Shown piece after piece: positions 32,101 through 43,130 of a stretch of DNA of 64,000 nucleotides (within the stretch, counting starts at the first letter, position 1; each line of letters opens with the position of its first letter). Position numbers and translations under genes: made by a program. The notes under the pieces are model-generated. The model saw nothing but the letters and a program-made list of their open reading frames with translations. It did no database searches and was not told where the DNA came from. Location of the stretch: NCBI RefSeq assembly GCF_026914265.1, contig NC_069126.1, forward strand, positions 77,317,232 through 77,381,231, in the 5' to 3' direction. Origin of the DNA: Mya arenaria (Eukaryota > Mollusca > Bivalvia > Myida > Myidae).

Positions 32101-34472
32101 GGTGGTGGTGGTGGTGGTGGTGATGATGATGGTGGTGGTGGTGATGGTGGTGGTGGTGGTGGTGGTGATGATGATGATGGTGGTGGTGGTGGTGGTGGTG
32201 GTGGTGGTGGTGGTGGTGGTGATGATGATGGTGGTGGTGGTGGTGGTGGTGATGGTGGTGGTGGTGGTGGTGGTGGTGGTGGTGGTGGTGGTGATGGTGG
32301 TGGTGGTGGTGATGGTGGTGGTGGTGGTGGTGGTGGTGGTGACAGTGTCGGCGATGATGATGGTAGTGTCGGTGGTGATGGTGGTGGCATTCCAAATCAT
32401 CGCGTTGCTGATCTTAAATAATAAATAAAAAAGCAAATTTAAATAGACGTGTTTTCTTGTCAACAGAACAGCGTATGTCCGAGCCTTAGAAATATCAATA
32501 TATAGATCCAGTTCAATCGAAAAGATAGAATAAAAATCACATGCATCGCCTATACCTTTGCAAGCAAGATTGGCTTCTGCATACGCCTCTGCCTCTGTTT
32601 CAAGGTATTGCATATACGCTGTGTCATTGGCAAAACCATAACTATCAAAGTCCAATGGGCTGTCATTCTCAGAGTCTATTTCATCACCGATCGCTTCATC
32701 TTCTGATTCTCCGTAGTGATAATCGTACGTGTAGTCCTTGTCGGAATATTCTTTCGGTGCAGATTCCTCAACATCATAACTGTGATCGCCTTCATTGTTG
32801 TCTTCCATATTTTCATGGTCATCTCCTATAGTTGTTCCTTCAGAGCTCTCTGTCATCAAATCCGCTGCTTCATCAGACGCTGTATACTCGCCAACTAGCG
32901 TTTCTTCAGGTATATCTTTATCATTATTTGCTCCATCTGCTGGGTTTCTTTGATCTTAAAAGAAGGAGTTTATAATACTACATTGGAAATAGCAAGGATA
33001 AGCTCAGGAGCCAATCAAACATAGTATGTGTTCAGTGGCACGATGATAAAACACTCAATTGTAAAGCTACAGTTATTACTGACATATCTTTATTAATTAA
33101 AAACTATCATGACATTTTATCATTTTCTCAAGGAAACAATGGCTATGTAAATGTATAACTAACACCAGTTTCTAAATTCCATTTAATCAATTATCATTGT
33201 CGTTCAGAAATGTACATATTGATGTTCTTTTGCACAATACATTTTAATATGATAAATTTGAACAAGAAAAATGGCTCTATCGATATACTTTTGCAGATGC
33301 TTGTAATCGATATATTGTTGTTTTTCAGCAACAAATTTAAACACTGGACACTAATGGGACAGCAAAGACCAATACCAATTACTATAGGTGTCGCTTTGCG
33401 AGGTTTTAAACATGAACACTCACCCTGCCTTGCTTTGCGAGAATACCACCAACCTAGGCCTTCTGGTGTTGCTTTGACTTTGTCCGCGTCTTGTCTCGTC
33501 TCACTCTCTGTTAAAACAGGAAAGCAACAATCAAATCTGCAGCCTATGTGTTTACGAACATTTCAAATCCACTCGAGAAATTTAGAAATCTGAATAAATA
33601 ACAAAATCCATCCGTCAAACAATCTTAAGAGACTAATATACCCGTGCTTAATGAAATCTTTTGTGCATCATGATGTGGATGTAGGAGTGGCTGGTCGTCA
33701 ACTTCATGTGAAGCCGCTTCCCCACTGACCCATTTCAGATCTCCATTGCTTTCTGTAAAACAGGTTTTAGAGATGTTAAATGTTGAATAAGTTTTTACCA
33801 TATCAGTACAGCATGTAAATTCAATAATAGAATGATCATATCAACAATACGCTGTGGAAGAGAGATCATTCATAAGTTGTCGCTGTTAGGCTGGATCTCT
33901 TAATTGGTAAGACTAACATTGCCCCCCCCCCCCCCCCCCCCCTCATATAAATATAAACATTAAAATAAATCAGCAATTCAATATCTAAGATGGCAAGGCG
34001 TGACAAGAAATAAGCTTATTTAGCATAGATGAAACATTAAGTCAAATGATAATTAAAAATATCGAGTGTGTGTTTTTTTCTTCTGTATCTGATGTACCGT
34101 ATTTTGTATTGATTTTGCTGTTGTATACATATTAATAAAAAAAACCTTACATTATCAACGCCTGCAAATCGCCCTAACCCTCATTAATACGTCATTTACA
34201 CCTAAAATGCATATTTTGCTGATCCTGAAGAACCAGACAACGAATAATAACATCACAGATAAAGAACACACACGATGTAAGCAAATATTTAAAATTAACA
34301 AAAAAACACACAATCGAATATATACTGTATTATATTTAAGACAATTTATCTAGATGTTAGGCAAAGAATATCTGCACTTACCAGAATCCGCCTGAGCCGG
34401 AAGACAAACAACTTCCCACGGTAGCGCAACAGCCAGCAGGCACACTGCCAACACCTCTCTACACGCCCGCAT
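29182..34472 (-). CDS. Secreted acidic protein with an 82-residue polyhistidine tract
   Basis: Minus-strand exons, in order: 34472-34382, 33752-33642, 33507-33424, 32954-32556, 32412-31987, 31641-31552, 29803-29676, 29364-29182. All have GT/AG borders and join to 503 residues plus TAA. Residues 1-24 form a signal peptide (MRACREVLAVCLLAVALPWE then VVCL). Residues 96-228 are acidic and Tyr-rich (for example DKDYTYDYHYGESEDEAIGD). Residues 238-251 are His/Arg-rich, and 253-334 are 82 consecutive His (CAC/CAT). A cysteine-rich C-terminal half follows (KCPKIETMKPWTQCIHNSC; ACGTVEYKRGREYLIGLTI; several more Cys), ending in an acidic tail. CGTVEYKRGREYLIGL weakly recalls the CGxxxxxxxEYLIAG stretch of TIMP/netrin-like domains, which is tentative. 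An extracellular metal- or mineral-binding role is inferred, as for His-rich and acidic molluscan plasma or mantle proteins. No homologue is recognised. Confidence 0.8.
30395..31402. repeat. 23-bp minisatellite in an intron of the His-rich gene
   Basis: About 44 units of 'catgtgaccatggtcgtccc' plus 'tgt' or 'agt', with shorter variants such as 'catgaaccatggtcgtccct'. It sits wholly in the intron between exons 31641-31552 and 29803-29676. Each unit contains the palindrome CCATGG. Higher-order repetition of several units is visible, for example similar blocks near 30800 and 31090. Confidence 0.95.
32096..32341 (-). repeat. Coding (CAC/CAT)n trinucleotide tract
   Basis: On the plus strand, 246 bp of GTG and ATG triplets (82 triplets, about 14 of them ATG). 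It lies inside exon 5 of the His-rich gene and encodes an unbroken His run. Synonymous CAT interruptions are scattered as singles and as groups of three or four. Non-synonymous changes occur only outside the tract. This suggests selection on the amino-acid run rather than simple slippage, though slippage length variation is expected. Confidence 0.95.
33921..33942. repeat. Poly(C) run of 22
   Basis: 22 uninterrupted C within the first intron of the His-rich gene (poly-G in the sense direction). Length may be uncertain because of sequencing slippage. Confidence 0.9.
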
Positions 34473-34494
34473 CGTGCGTACACACAGAACGAGT

Positions 34495-34560
34495 TCAAGG
34501 AGATGATTGACTTTCGCGAAAATGTTTAGACTTATATTTGTACAGTATTGACGTCACCAA
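34495..34560 (-). promoter_or_regulatory. Putative core promoter of the His-rich gene: CRE plus TATA
   Basis: Reading on the minus strand towards the ATG at 34472, a perfect palindromic cAMP response element TGACGTCA lies at 34549-34556. A TATA-like AAATATAAG lies at 34539-34531, about 60 bases before the ATG. A start near 34500 would leave a short 5' UTR of about 30 bases. The arrangement is what a Pol II core promoter should look like, but transcription start was not tested. If a 5' non-coding exon exists upstream, this call would be wrong. Confidence 0.5.
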
Positions 34561-35435
34561 ATAAAGGCACAGATGATCGGACAAGAGATTGCTTGGAACA
34601 CTTTAATCAGATTGATTTTAATTATGATTGGCATCTATGATATAGGTACATTATTCAAATGCAGAAGTATGAAGATGTGAGTTGTTCAGTACGTTCGACT
34701 TGCGGCCGGTGGTTCCCATTGTGTAAGCCTTAACTCCACCTTTTGCTGCACGGTGTTCAAGGAGGTGTGAAGGGGTACACTGGATTCAAGAAGAAACTCA
34801 CCACTTGGCATAACACGGCGCAAAGACTCTCAAAGCAGCTTAATAGTATATGTCACGACAGATATGGGTAGAAATTAAAGGGGTATTCGATACGAAACGG
34901 GGTGGGCTCAGGGTAACAACATTCTGCGCCATCTGCAACATAAAATCTATGCTATCATGACAATCGTTTAATTTTCTCCGCTACAATTTCGCTGTCATTT
35001 AACATGTGCCTTTATAATTGATAAAATCATGTCTGTATAGTTACAGATTGACTCGTATCCGAACGAATAAGATTTCAAGATTGCACATTGACAATGGTAG
35101 AAGATAGCATCTGCGTCCTTAACGAAGATCCTGGTTCCTAGCCTTCGAACGGATGACAATAATGATATTGTGATAACATATAATTGATTGATTAAATTTA
35201 GCAGCTTATCTTAACCACTTAGTTTTACTTAAATGTATCTAGTGGGTCGATTGGTTAGATAATACTTAAAGGAAAGTAATGGACAATAAGTAGTTGAGTT
35301 CATTTAATAAACCGAAACCATAGGGGTCAGTATCTATCAGGACTGCCTTAATATTTGTTTTGTATTACTAGTATGTATATATATTTTACATTTCAATCAT
35401 CCCTGATCGATTCCACCGATAATGTACCACATACA
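34561..35435. other. Upstream flank of the His-rich gene
   Basis: No coding exon or repeat recognised. Confidence 0.4.
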
Positions 35436-35694
35436 AACTGGCTCCGGATTTTCAAACTTAATCATAAAAATTATAATACCGGATATGTAAAAAAATGTTG
35501 AAAAATATTTTTTTTAAATATGCACTTTGTTAGTATATTATACAGTACAAAGTGCATATATATATATATATAAAAAAATATTTTTCAATTTTTATTTACA
35601 TATTCGGTATTATAATTTTGAATAAAGAATTATAAGAACTTTTTTTTATTTTTTTTAAAAAAATGATTGAGTTTGAAAATCCGGTGCCAGTGCA
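35436..35694. mobile_element. Hairpin MITE (about 259 bp)
   Basis: The two halves are reverse complements over most of their length. 'actggctccggattttcaaa' on the left pairs with 'tttgaaaatccggtgccagt' on the right, and 'tataataccggatatg' pairs with 'catattcggtattata' further in. The centre is an AT-rich loop with TATATATA. ACATACA flanks both sides (35429-35435 and 35695-35701), a 7-bp target duplication. Superfamily unresolved. Confidence 0.75.
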
Positions 35695-36224
35695 ACATAC
35701 ATACCGCATTTGTCTATATGAAATTGATTTAATTTAATTAAAAAACAACAAGAAGACATGTATCGTATTCCTTTGGTGAATATGGAGAGAACCGCTTGGG
35801 TAAGGCAGTAAAATGAAATTTACGTTAGAAGGGAGGATTGGGCAACTTTGGTCCAGAAACCCGAAAACGTAGATGGTGTAAATGTTGTAAGAGGCGTTAT
35901 ATGTTAAATACTTTGAAACAGATTATAGTAGCTTATTATTTATCCTACAAAATTCTCCTATTAGCCAAGCAGTCTGTTAGCAGGGATTTCGAACTATTTT
36001 TCTAATGGGGTGCTTAAAACGTACATTTTTATGGGACAGATGCAAATAAATGCTGACCTTGTGTTCAATGGACCTCTTAAACAGACGAGGAGGAAGACGT
36101 TGCATATTTGCTACTGTGGATTGGTGACGGAGGTTTGGGTTGCCGCTCGTACATAGACATAAGTTTACACTCATCTACGTTTACAACGATTGAGAAACAA
36201 GCTATTACAATTTATATCAATCAC

Positions 36225-36375
36225 TCTGCGCGAGAGTGTGGTTCTGTGTTGTAGGGGGAACCGGTGTACCAGGAGTAAAGCCACTTGGTGACCACAAACC
36301 AAACTCACATGCGCTCAGACCGGGAATAGAACCTGGACAGCTTGGTGAGAAGCGAGTGCGACAACCATCAAGACA
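36225..36375 (-). mobile_element. tRNA-derived SINE fragment
   Basis: On the minus strand it starts with a tRNA-like part having 'tccaggttctattcccgg' (B-box-like). A body with 'ggctttactcctggtacacc', 'ggttccccctacaacaca' and 'ccacactctcgcgc' follows. This body resembles the conserved central domain seen in many marine-invertebrate SINEs ('gggttttctccgggtactcc...'). The A box is degenerate. The assignment is from memory of the domain pattern and was not searched. Confidence 0.55.
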
Positions 36376-36640
36376 TTGATCAATAAGGAGGCACAGCAGC
36401 TTAACATGCACTTTGACAAATTTCAGACTCATGTTCAGGAAAAACTGTTCGTTACCTACAGGTTCAACAACGATATTCAAAGAGCAAACTCGGCTGATTC
36501 TTATGTCATCCGACTGAGAATGGTAGCAAAATACTGTACGTTCTCAGATTCTAAACAAGACAACCTCATAAGTGACAGAGTCTTATTGGAGCAGATTCAA
36601 GCTAAATGCGTGAGAAGCTAATCAACGAAGCTAATTAGAC
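36376..36640 (+). pseudogene. LTR-retrotransposon gag fragment (Gypsy-like)
   Basis: The plus-strand frame has TYRFNNDIQRANSADSYVIR, then LRMVAKYC, then LISDRVLLEQIQAKCVR, the pattern of a retrotransposon gag capsid region. A frameshift near 36613 moves the next expected motif, REKLINEAN, into another frame, where a stop follows. No protease, reverse transcriptase or LTR was found next to it. The piece is short and dead. Confidence 0.6.
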
Positions 36641-37325
36641 AAAGCAATGGCTATTGAGAGGAGCACTGACACTAGCTGACGACCAAAGATACGTAATTCG
36701 AGTATTTAAAGAATTCGATTTTGGGATAACGTTATGGTTAGTCAGAGGTAGGGTTATTTTTGAATCCCCTCCATCATTTAAATAATGCGAAAACATTTCC
36801 CATATAACCAACCTAAACTTAACGAAACAAACGTGCACAATCAAAGCAAATGTATCTAATAACACATACAAATGAACGTTTCGGGGAAACGTCGACCCAA
36901 ACCGAAATCTCGATTCTAGGGGGATACATGTTGAAACTGTGGATTCGGGTATGGATCATATACGCAAAAGGCCTGCCCAGCATAAGGAAAAACGTACCAT
37001 CGTTGTGGTTATCAACCATTTTAAAAAGCTCTGCAGTTCCGTTCAAAGGGTGAATGGCATTGCCAAAAAGACTTGACGTGGCATCGATATGGTACACGAT
37101 TTTTCATTGAGGAGCCTCTTGAAGAAAGTCGTAGAGAACATCTGGGATTGCAATCTCACACCCGTCTTAGCATCCGTCCGATAAAGTCATAAAATAAGCG
37201 TCCAACAGCCTCTCTTCTCGATAAAAGATGTATGTCAGTTAGAAAGAGTTATATGCCATACTGTTGGCAGACAGGTCAAAGTACATTGTGATCAAAAACC
37301 GATTGGATTAATCATGAAAAAACCT
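36641..37325. other. Unassigned DNA
   Basis: No motif recognised. It may be further eroded retroelement sequence after the gag piece. Confidence 0.25.
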
Positions 37326-37334
37326 CTACCTGCA

Positions 37335-37670
37335 CATTCGGAACTCCTCGGCCATTTTTTCAAAAACAACCTCGGATGTATTTGAACGGTTTACATACTC
37401 AAAAAGAGGTACGTTTAAGTCCGCTGCAAGTAGATCGCGTAGTAATTTTATTTAGCAGTTAAACTTTATGTCTTTACTCTTGGAAATCTTAATTATGTTT
37501 TCAATAATCCACTTCACTGGTAATCAATTAAAACTTAGATCAATTAATACAACTCTAAAACACTAAATTTAATTAACGATATAATTAAAAAAAAATACGA
37601 ACTACTTCAACTGATGTACCGGCATACATCCGAGGTTGTTTTTGAAAAAATGGCCGAGGAGTTCCGAATG
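37335..37670. mobile_element. MITE with 47-bp perfect inverted repeats and 9-bp target duplication
   Basis: The arms 37335-37381 and 37624-37670 are exact reverse complements over 47 bp (outer end CATTCGGAACTCCTCGG). CTACCTGCA occurs on both sides (37326-37334 and 37671-37679), a 9-bp target duplication. Long inverted repeats and a 9-bp duplication fit Mutator-like elements. No transposase lies inside the 336-bp element. Perfect arms suggest recent movement. Confidence 0.88.
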
Positions 37671-37679
37671 CTACCTGCA

Positions 37680-38569
37680 GCATCTACAGTAACAGTATGA
37701 CAAAACCGTTCTTCAGCGGAAAAGACGTACCGGTAAGTGACTGTTTGTCTCTTCAGTCAATCTCAGACAAATATCCTTTTGTCTCAGAAGATCGTTTTGT
37801 TTAAGCTCACACCACCAGGCAGCACCTGTTTGTTACTGTCAGGCGTCTTGAAATTGTCAAAAATGAAACAATACTGATTCACAAATGCATTGTCTGAAAA
37901 ATACTATACTCCAATGATGGCTAGACAGCAGACATTCTGGAACCATCGTGGATTTGTGAATAATCTGATTCAGTGGTCAGATATAGAGATCATCTCGAAA
38001 GTGCACACTGGCGAAAGATCATTTAACCAGCCATGCATGTCTAAAATCATCAGCATTTGGTTTACTTCCATATTTGTCTAACAAACCACGACGCAAATCC
38101 AATAGAGCCAATGATGACAACTGAAATAGCAGACAGGCCATACCAAAACACTGGTACCGATCTACTTCAATTCTATGCCAAAGATTACTTTTTGATAATT
38201 AGAGTCGATAATTATCAAGCACACAAACACATTCTGTAGTACAAATGGAGCTCGGTCACTGTCTATATGAATTTCCTTATCATAAATATGAAAAATACTT
38301 TATGAATAAAGTTGTCTACATGTAGTTCAACGCATGCTGTTTTTTAACTAAGATATTGAATTTATGGTGGGCATAACACAACTACAATTACACAAAACAC
38401 CCATGGCAGTTGCACCCACGCTTAATGGTACGGCTGCGATCCCCATCATCTCCACACAGGCCATTTGTTTTGTTTTTAGAAATAAATAAACGCTTCGTAT
38501 GACTGTAATGCACATGATAAACACAAAACACCGTAATTGAGATGAAACCAATTTTCAACTGTTTTTCTA
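37680..38569. other. Unassigned DNA
   Basis: Only short unsupported open frames. Nothing recognised. Confidence 0.3.
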
Positions 38570-39347
38570 TTTTTAGTAACATATACCTTGACCTTAAGTC
38601 TGGAGGTCCCAGGCGTAATCCCATGAATGTTCTTCAGTTACTCTTCCTACATACCAAGTTTGGTTACAATATGTCAATCATGACTAAGGTTCTAAAGTTT
38701 CACCAATTGTTTGTTTTTTTAGTAACAGCGAACTTGACTTTGAACCAATGGCAATCCCGTGAAATGTTTTCATAAACTCATCTTATGTACCAAATTTAAT
38801 CACAATATGTCAACCATAACTTAAGGTATTCAGTATCAACCATTTTTCTTTTTAGAAACAGTGACCTTGACCTGAGGGGCCTAAACGCGGCCCCATGAAA
38901 GGTCTTCATAAACTCTTCCTATATACCAAATTTGGTCGCAATAGGTCAACCCTTACTAAAGCTATTCAATACCAACCGTTTTCCTATTTGTAGTAATATT
39001 GACCTTGACCTGAGGGGCCTAAACGCGGCCCCATGAAAGGTCTTCATAAAATATTCCTATATACCAAATTTGGTCGCAATAGGTCAACCCTTACTAAAGC
39101 TATTCAGTACCAATTGTTTTCCTATTTGTAGTAACATTGACCTTGACCTGAGGGGCCTAAAAGCGGCCCCATGAAAGGTCTTCATAAAATATTCCTATAT
39201 ACCAAATTTGGTCGCAATAGGTCAACCCTTACTAAAGCTACTCAGTACCAACTATTTTCCTGTTTGTAGTAACATTGACCTTGACTTTGACCCTTGGGGC
39301 CCCAAACGCAATCCCATGAAATGTTTTCGTAAACTCATCCTATATAC

Positions 39348-40608
39348 TAAAGATGCAAACGAATATGCGAATATTCGATCAAACGTTTCGATATTTGGTA
39401 GTTGAAAAAATAGAATAATAAACCTTTTGCCCACAACTCTGTTGTTGTGTATAAGGTTCGTTGTCTTGTTCTTAAGACGTTTGACCCATACTGCCAGAGG
39501 TGTGAATATTATGACAAAACACTAAACACGAGTCATATGTCATTTAGGGACATCGGCGGGAACCATAAAAAATCCCCTTTAAAATAACTTGCTATATAAC
39601 AAGTGGCATAAAAAATCAGTTATTTTCAATAAATTTAAATGCCTTTGTCAATTAGGTATTTACAGAATCGGCCTTCATACCAATATTTTGTCTTAGCGGC
39701 AAATTAAGGTGTGCAGCATTGCTTAAAACGCCGTCATGATATGAATGACATATGCTACAATAATGACGTAGTTTCATAATTATACATATGTGCTTTAAAC
39801 TGTTTCCATGTTTCGATACAATGTTCGTGCTTTGAGATGTAACTGTATAGTATAGCGTTTTATGATATATTTATTCTATTGATGTACAATAGAAGAATCA
39901 AATTCCACATATGTTTTCGATTTATTACTTGACTAGTTCCCGAATAGGTTTGGTTTTTCCATAGTTATATATAGTAAAGGTCATTCCCAGAACGAGGCTG
40001 CTAGTCCTACGGAAAGACCCTCCATTGCCGCATAATGCACCAGTCAATTGTAACCACGCCCCCAGGTCCGGGGAATAGCGGGGACGTTGGCTTTCGGTCC
40101 AGCCAAGTCCGGGTAAAATCCCAGCCCTGCGGGGACGAACTGCTGGTAAAATCCCCGCCAAACGCCCCCCCCCCCCGCACTCCAGGGACCCTTGACCTGT
40201 AAGGCGGGGACACCTGAAAGGTAATAACACGGCCCATTTCCCCGGCTATAGCCGGTATACCCCCGGACCTGGGGGTCGTGGTTACAATTGACTGGTGCAT
40301 AACGCCATTTTGGCAAGGAATCCAAGTTCACATTATTTACAAATGTGAAGGCAGTGGAATTTAAATTAAATGGTTTTGTTTTTTAATTGTTCACAATGTA
40401 TTACTTTTTGTCTTTTTGAAAATGGGGAAATTCAGGGTACTGGCTACGAATTAAAATGCCCCGTCTATTACGTTAGCGAATGCTAATAATAGTTTACTAC
40501 ATGAACGACTTTTAAAAGATGTATTTTAGTAATCGAATATTCGGTAATTCCTTCGATCGAATATTGCAATATTCAATTACTCTATTTTGCCATTCGTTTG
40601 CATCCCTA
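39348..40608. mobile_element. Non-autonomous hAT element (1261 bp)
   Basis: Ends TAAAGATGCAAACGAAT on the left and the inverted ATTCGTTTGCATCCCTA on the right. CTATATAC is duplicated on both sides (39340-39347 and 40609-40616) and belongs to the satellite unit. The 8-bp duplication and TAGGGATGCAAACG-type end fit hAT. No transposase remains. It carries a younger MITE at 40036-40299. Confidence 0.88.
40036..40299. mobile_element. PIF/Harbinger-type MITE, copy 2 (264 bp), nested in hAT
   Basis: Inverted termini TGCACCAGTCAATTGTAACC and its reverse complement are flanked by TAA (40033-40035 and 40300-40302). It is the same family as 27559-27864 but shorter inside, and contains a run of about a dozen C. 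It must be younger than the surrounding hAT, which in turn is younger than the satellite. Confidence 0.88.
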
Positions 40609-41718
40609 CTATATACCAAGTTTGGTCAAAATATGTCTACCACAACTAAAGTCATTCAATACCAAAATTTTCTTTTTTAGAAACAGTGATCTTGACCTTA
40701 ACCCTAGGGCCCAAATGCAATCCCATAAGGTCTCTATAAACCTTCATATATACCAAGTTCGGTCACAAAATGTCAACCCTTACTGAAGTTATTCAATACC
40801 AACCGTTTTCCTATTTTTTAGTTACATTGGCCTTGACTTTGACCCTAGGGGCCCCATACGCAATCTCATGAAATGTTAACATATTCTTATCCTACATTCC
40901 AAGTTTGGTCAAAATATGTCTACCACAACCAAAGTTATTCTGTACCAATCATTTTTCTTTTTATAAACAGTGATATTGACCTTAACTCTAGGGCCAAAAT
41001 GCAATCCAATGAAAGGCCTCCATTAACTCTTCCTGTATACCAAGTTTGGTCGCAAAACATCCACCCTTACTAAAGTTATTCAGTTTACATATTTTAAGTA
41101 GCAGTGATCTTGCAAACCTCTGAACGGTATTCATTAACTATATACGAAGTTTTGTCACTTAAAGCCAAACCTAACTAAAAATCGATTCCGAAGGTGTGTT
41201 TGACGCTGCCCACCAAGGTTGTATTTGGATAATGAATACATGATGATCATCAATGCTGCTAAGGTGCTGCGACACCTAGTTGTAAACATTGGCATTGACC
41301 TTCACCAAAACGGTGCCCGAAAAATCCAAAGTGAGCTCTCCACATGTTCTATACACCGAGTTCGGTGTCCATATCTTAAACAAAATTGTAGTTATTCGCT
41401 GGAAACGACATTTTGATATTTAGTAACGGTGACCTTGACCTTTGACGAATCGGTCGCAAAAGCAATACAAAACGACCTTTCCATTCGTTCTCACTATACA
41501 CCGAGTTTGATTTTCATTTGTTGACAGAAACTGTAGTTATTTGCCAGAAACTACATTAATACATTCAGTAACAGAGATCTTGACGTTTGACGGTACGGAC
41601 CTTAAAGCTTTCCCAATTAAGTTATCCACATTTTCAAAATATACACCAATTTTCGTGTCCATATTATGAACGATCCTCAAATGTATCGCCGGAAACCAAT
41701 TTACTATTTAGTAACGGT

Positions 41719-42591
41719 TAGTGTTTAAAAATCGGACTCCATTTGCTATCGATAATCGAATCGGACCAAGCACTTCGATTTACTATCGGACAATAATCGA
41801 AAGTTCATAATATGAGTAAGGAATACATTCTTTATACACAATATCAGCATGATCATTTAAATGGTTAAATCTGGAATCAGTACGTGTGATGCTATAGTCA
41901 TGCTTTTGGCAACGGTAAGTAAATTTCCATAACCTTTTTCTGTCTTTAATAATTTAACGAAAAACATAAGAACACAACACATATTTAATAATTGCACATC
42001 AATTGCAAAATGATACACACCGCATCAAGTAAGTAACTGAGCATTTTATCCATGTAAAAGCATATTAAATATTTGTGAACCAGCTAAACATTCAATAACC
42101 TGTTATATTGAACATTTCATTAGAATATTTTAATTTCATAAAATTTTCACAAAAAAGTAAATAGGTTAATTATAAACGATACCAAATAAGTTTTCAAAAA
42201 CAGAATGCATCGAGCCAGGATTCCCTGTATTTGCAGGTAAGACTGGGCCCACTACACCACAGAGGCAGGTTATTGAAGGTGGTTTCATGAAATATATAAA
42301 CAATTACAATTTTGTGATTTGGGGAGAGATTGTAAGTTGTTCAGCAAAAGTGTTTACATTCACCGCATTTCTGTAAGAGAGTGACATCTCCTGTTAAAAT
42401 GAACTCAACGAGAATTTACCGGAAAGAAAGATTGACATTTATTCAACTTTGACCACAAAACAAACAAAAATTACGTAGTTACCGGAAGTAACATTAGCGA
42501 CATCGATTTTGGACAACCACAATCGATTGTTGCCGACATAGCATTGTCAGCGACGATTTATCGATTGTTCTCGATAATCGTTTCATCACTA
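41719..42591. mobile_element. Second non-autonomous hAT element (873 bp)
   Basis: Left end TAGTGTTTAAAAATCG and right end CGTTTCATCACTA are imperfect inverted repeats. GTAACGGT is duplicated exactly (41711-41718 and 42592-42599) and is part of the satellite unit. No transposase. The left 100 bases also occur at 11754-12030 next to the same target sequence, so the loaded satellite was copied to another place. Confidence 0.8.
42208..42275 (-). other. tRNA-like sequence inside the hAT element
   Basis: On the minus strand 'cctctgtggtgtagtggg' contains TGGTGTAGTGG, a perfect match to the Pol III A box. It is followed about 40 bases later by 'ctggctcgatgc', a weak B box. The acceptor stem does not pair well. 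A degraded tRNA or SINE head is more likely than a working tRNA gene. Confidence 0.35.
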
Positions 42592-43130
42592 GTAACGGTG
42601 ACCTTGACCTCTACTGTGTCCTACTATATACCATATTTGGAGCTCTCCACATGTTTTAATATACACTGCGTTTGGTGTCCGTATGATGAACAAAACTGTA
42701 AACCAAAGTGAGCTCTCCACAACGAGTTAGGTGTCAATATGATGTAGGTAAATGTAGTTATTTGCAGGAAACAAAATTTCTATTTAGTAACGGTGACCTT
42801 GACCTTTAACAGAACGGGCCCAGAAGCAATCCCAATTGAGCTCTTCGAATTGTTGTTACAATATAATACGTTTGGTGTCCATATGTTGAACAAAACTGTA
42901 GATATTCGCTGGAAACGAAATATTCATACTTAGTTACGGTGACCTTGACGTTCCACGGAACGGACTGAAAATCAATTTTCTCTCCGCATACTCTTCATTA
43001 ACCACACGTTTGGTGTCCATATGATGAAAGAAATTGTAGTTATCCGCTGGAAAAAACACACTTTTATTTAGTAACGGTGAACTTCACCTTTTGAAGGAAC
43101 ACTTGTGATAAGACGCTTATCAAAACGGTG

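Larger units (their letters stand above)
38570..43130. repeat. Satellite-like array with 'TGACCTTGACC' units, split by two hAT elements
   Basis: Units of about 135-170 bp recur. The common order is 'ttttcctatttgtagtaac', 'attgaccttgacct', 'gggcc...catgaaaggtcttca' and 'ctatataccaaatttggtcg'. Units near 38860-39250 are very alike. Later units (41100-41700 and 42592-43100) are a second subfamily with 'tttagtaacggtgacctt' and 'gagctctccacatgtt'. Two insertions with 8-bp duplications (39348-40608 and 41719-42591) split the array. It is non-coding. The open frames inside are artefacts of the repeat. Confidence 0.9.

Noticed and set aside
32071..32859. Long Thr-rich, Pro-rich, Gly-rich and Val-rich frames across the trinucleotide repeat
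   Set aside because: They are other-frame readings of the same repeat. Splice sites and phase support only the His frame. Intron retention is listed as a possibility, not as a gene.
40007..40331. Overlapping minus-strand frames of about 100 residues
   Set aside because: They lie inside a GC-rich MITE with clear ends and target duplication, which explains the lack of stops.
42208..42275. Functional tRNA gene
   Set aside because: Good A box but poor B box and no closing acceptor stem. Probably a SINE or tRNA relic.
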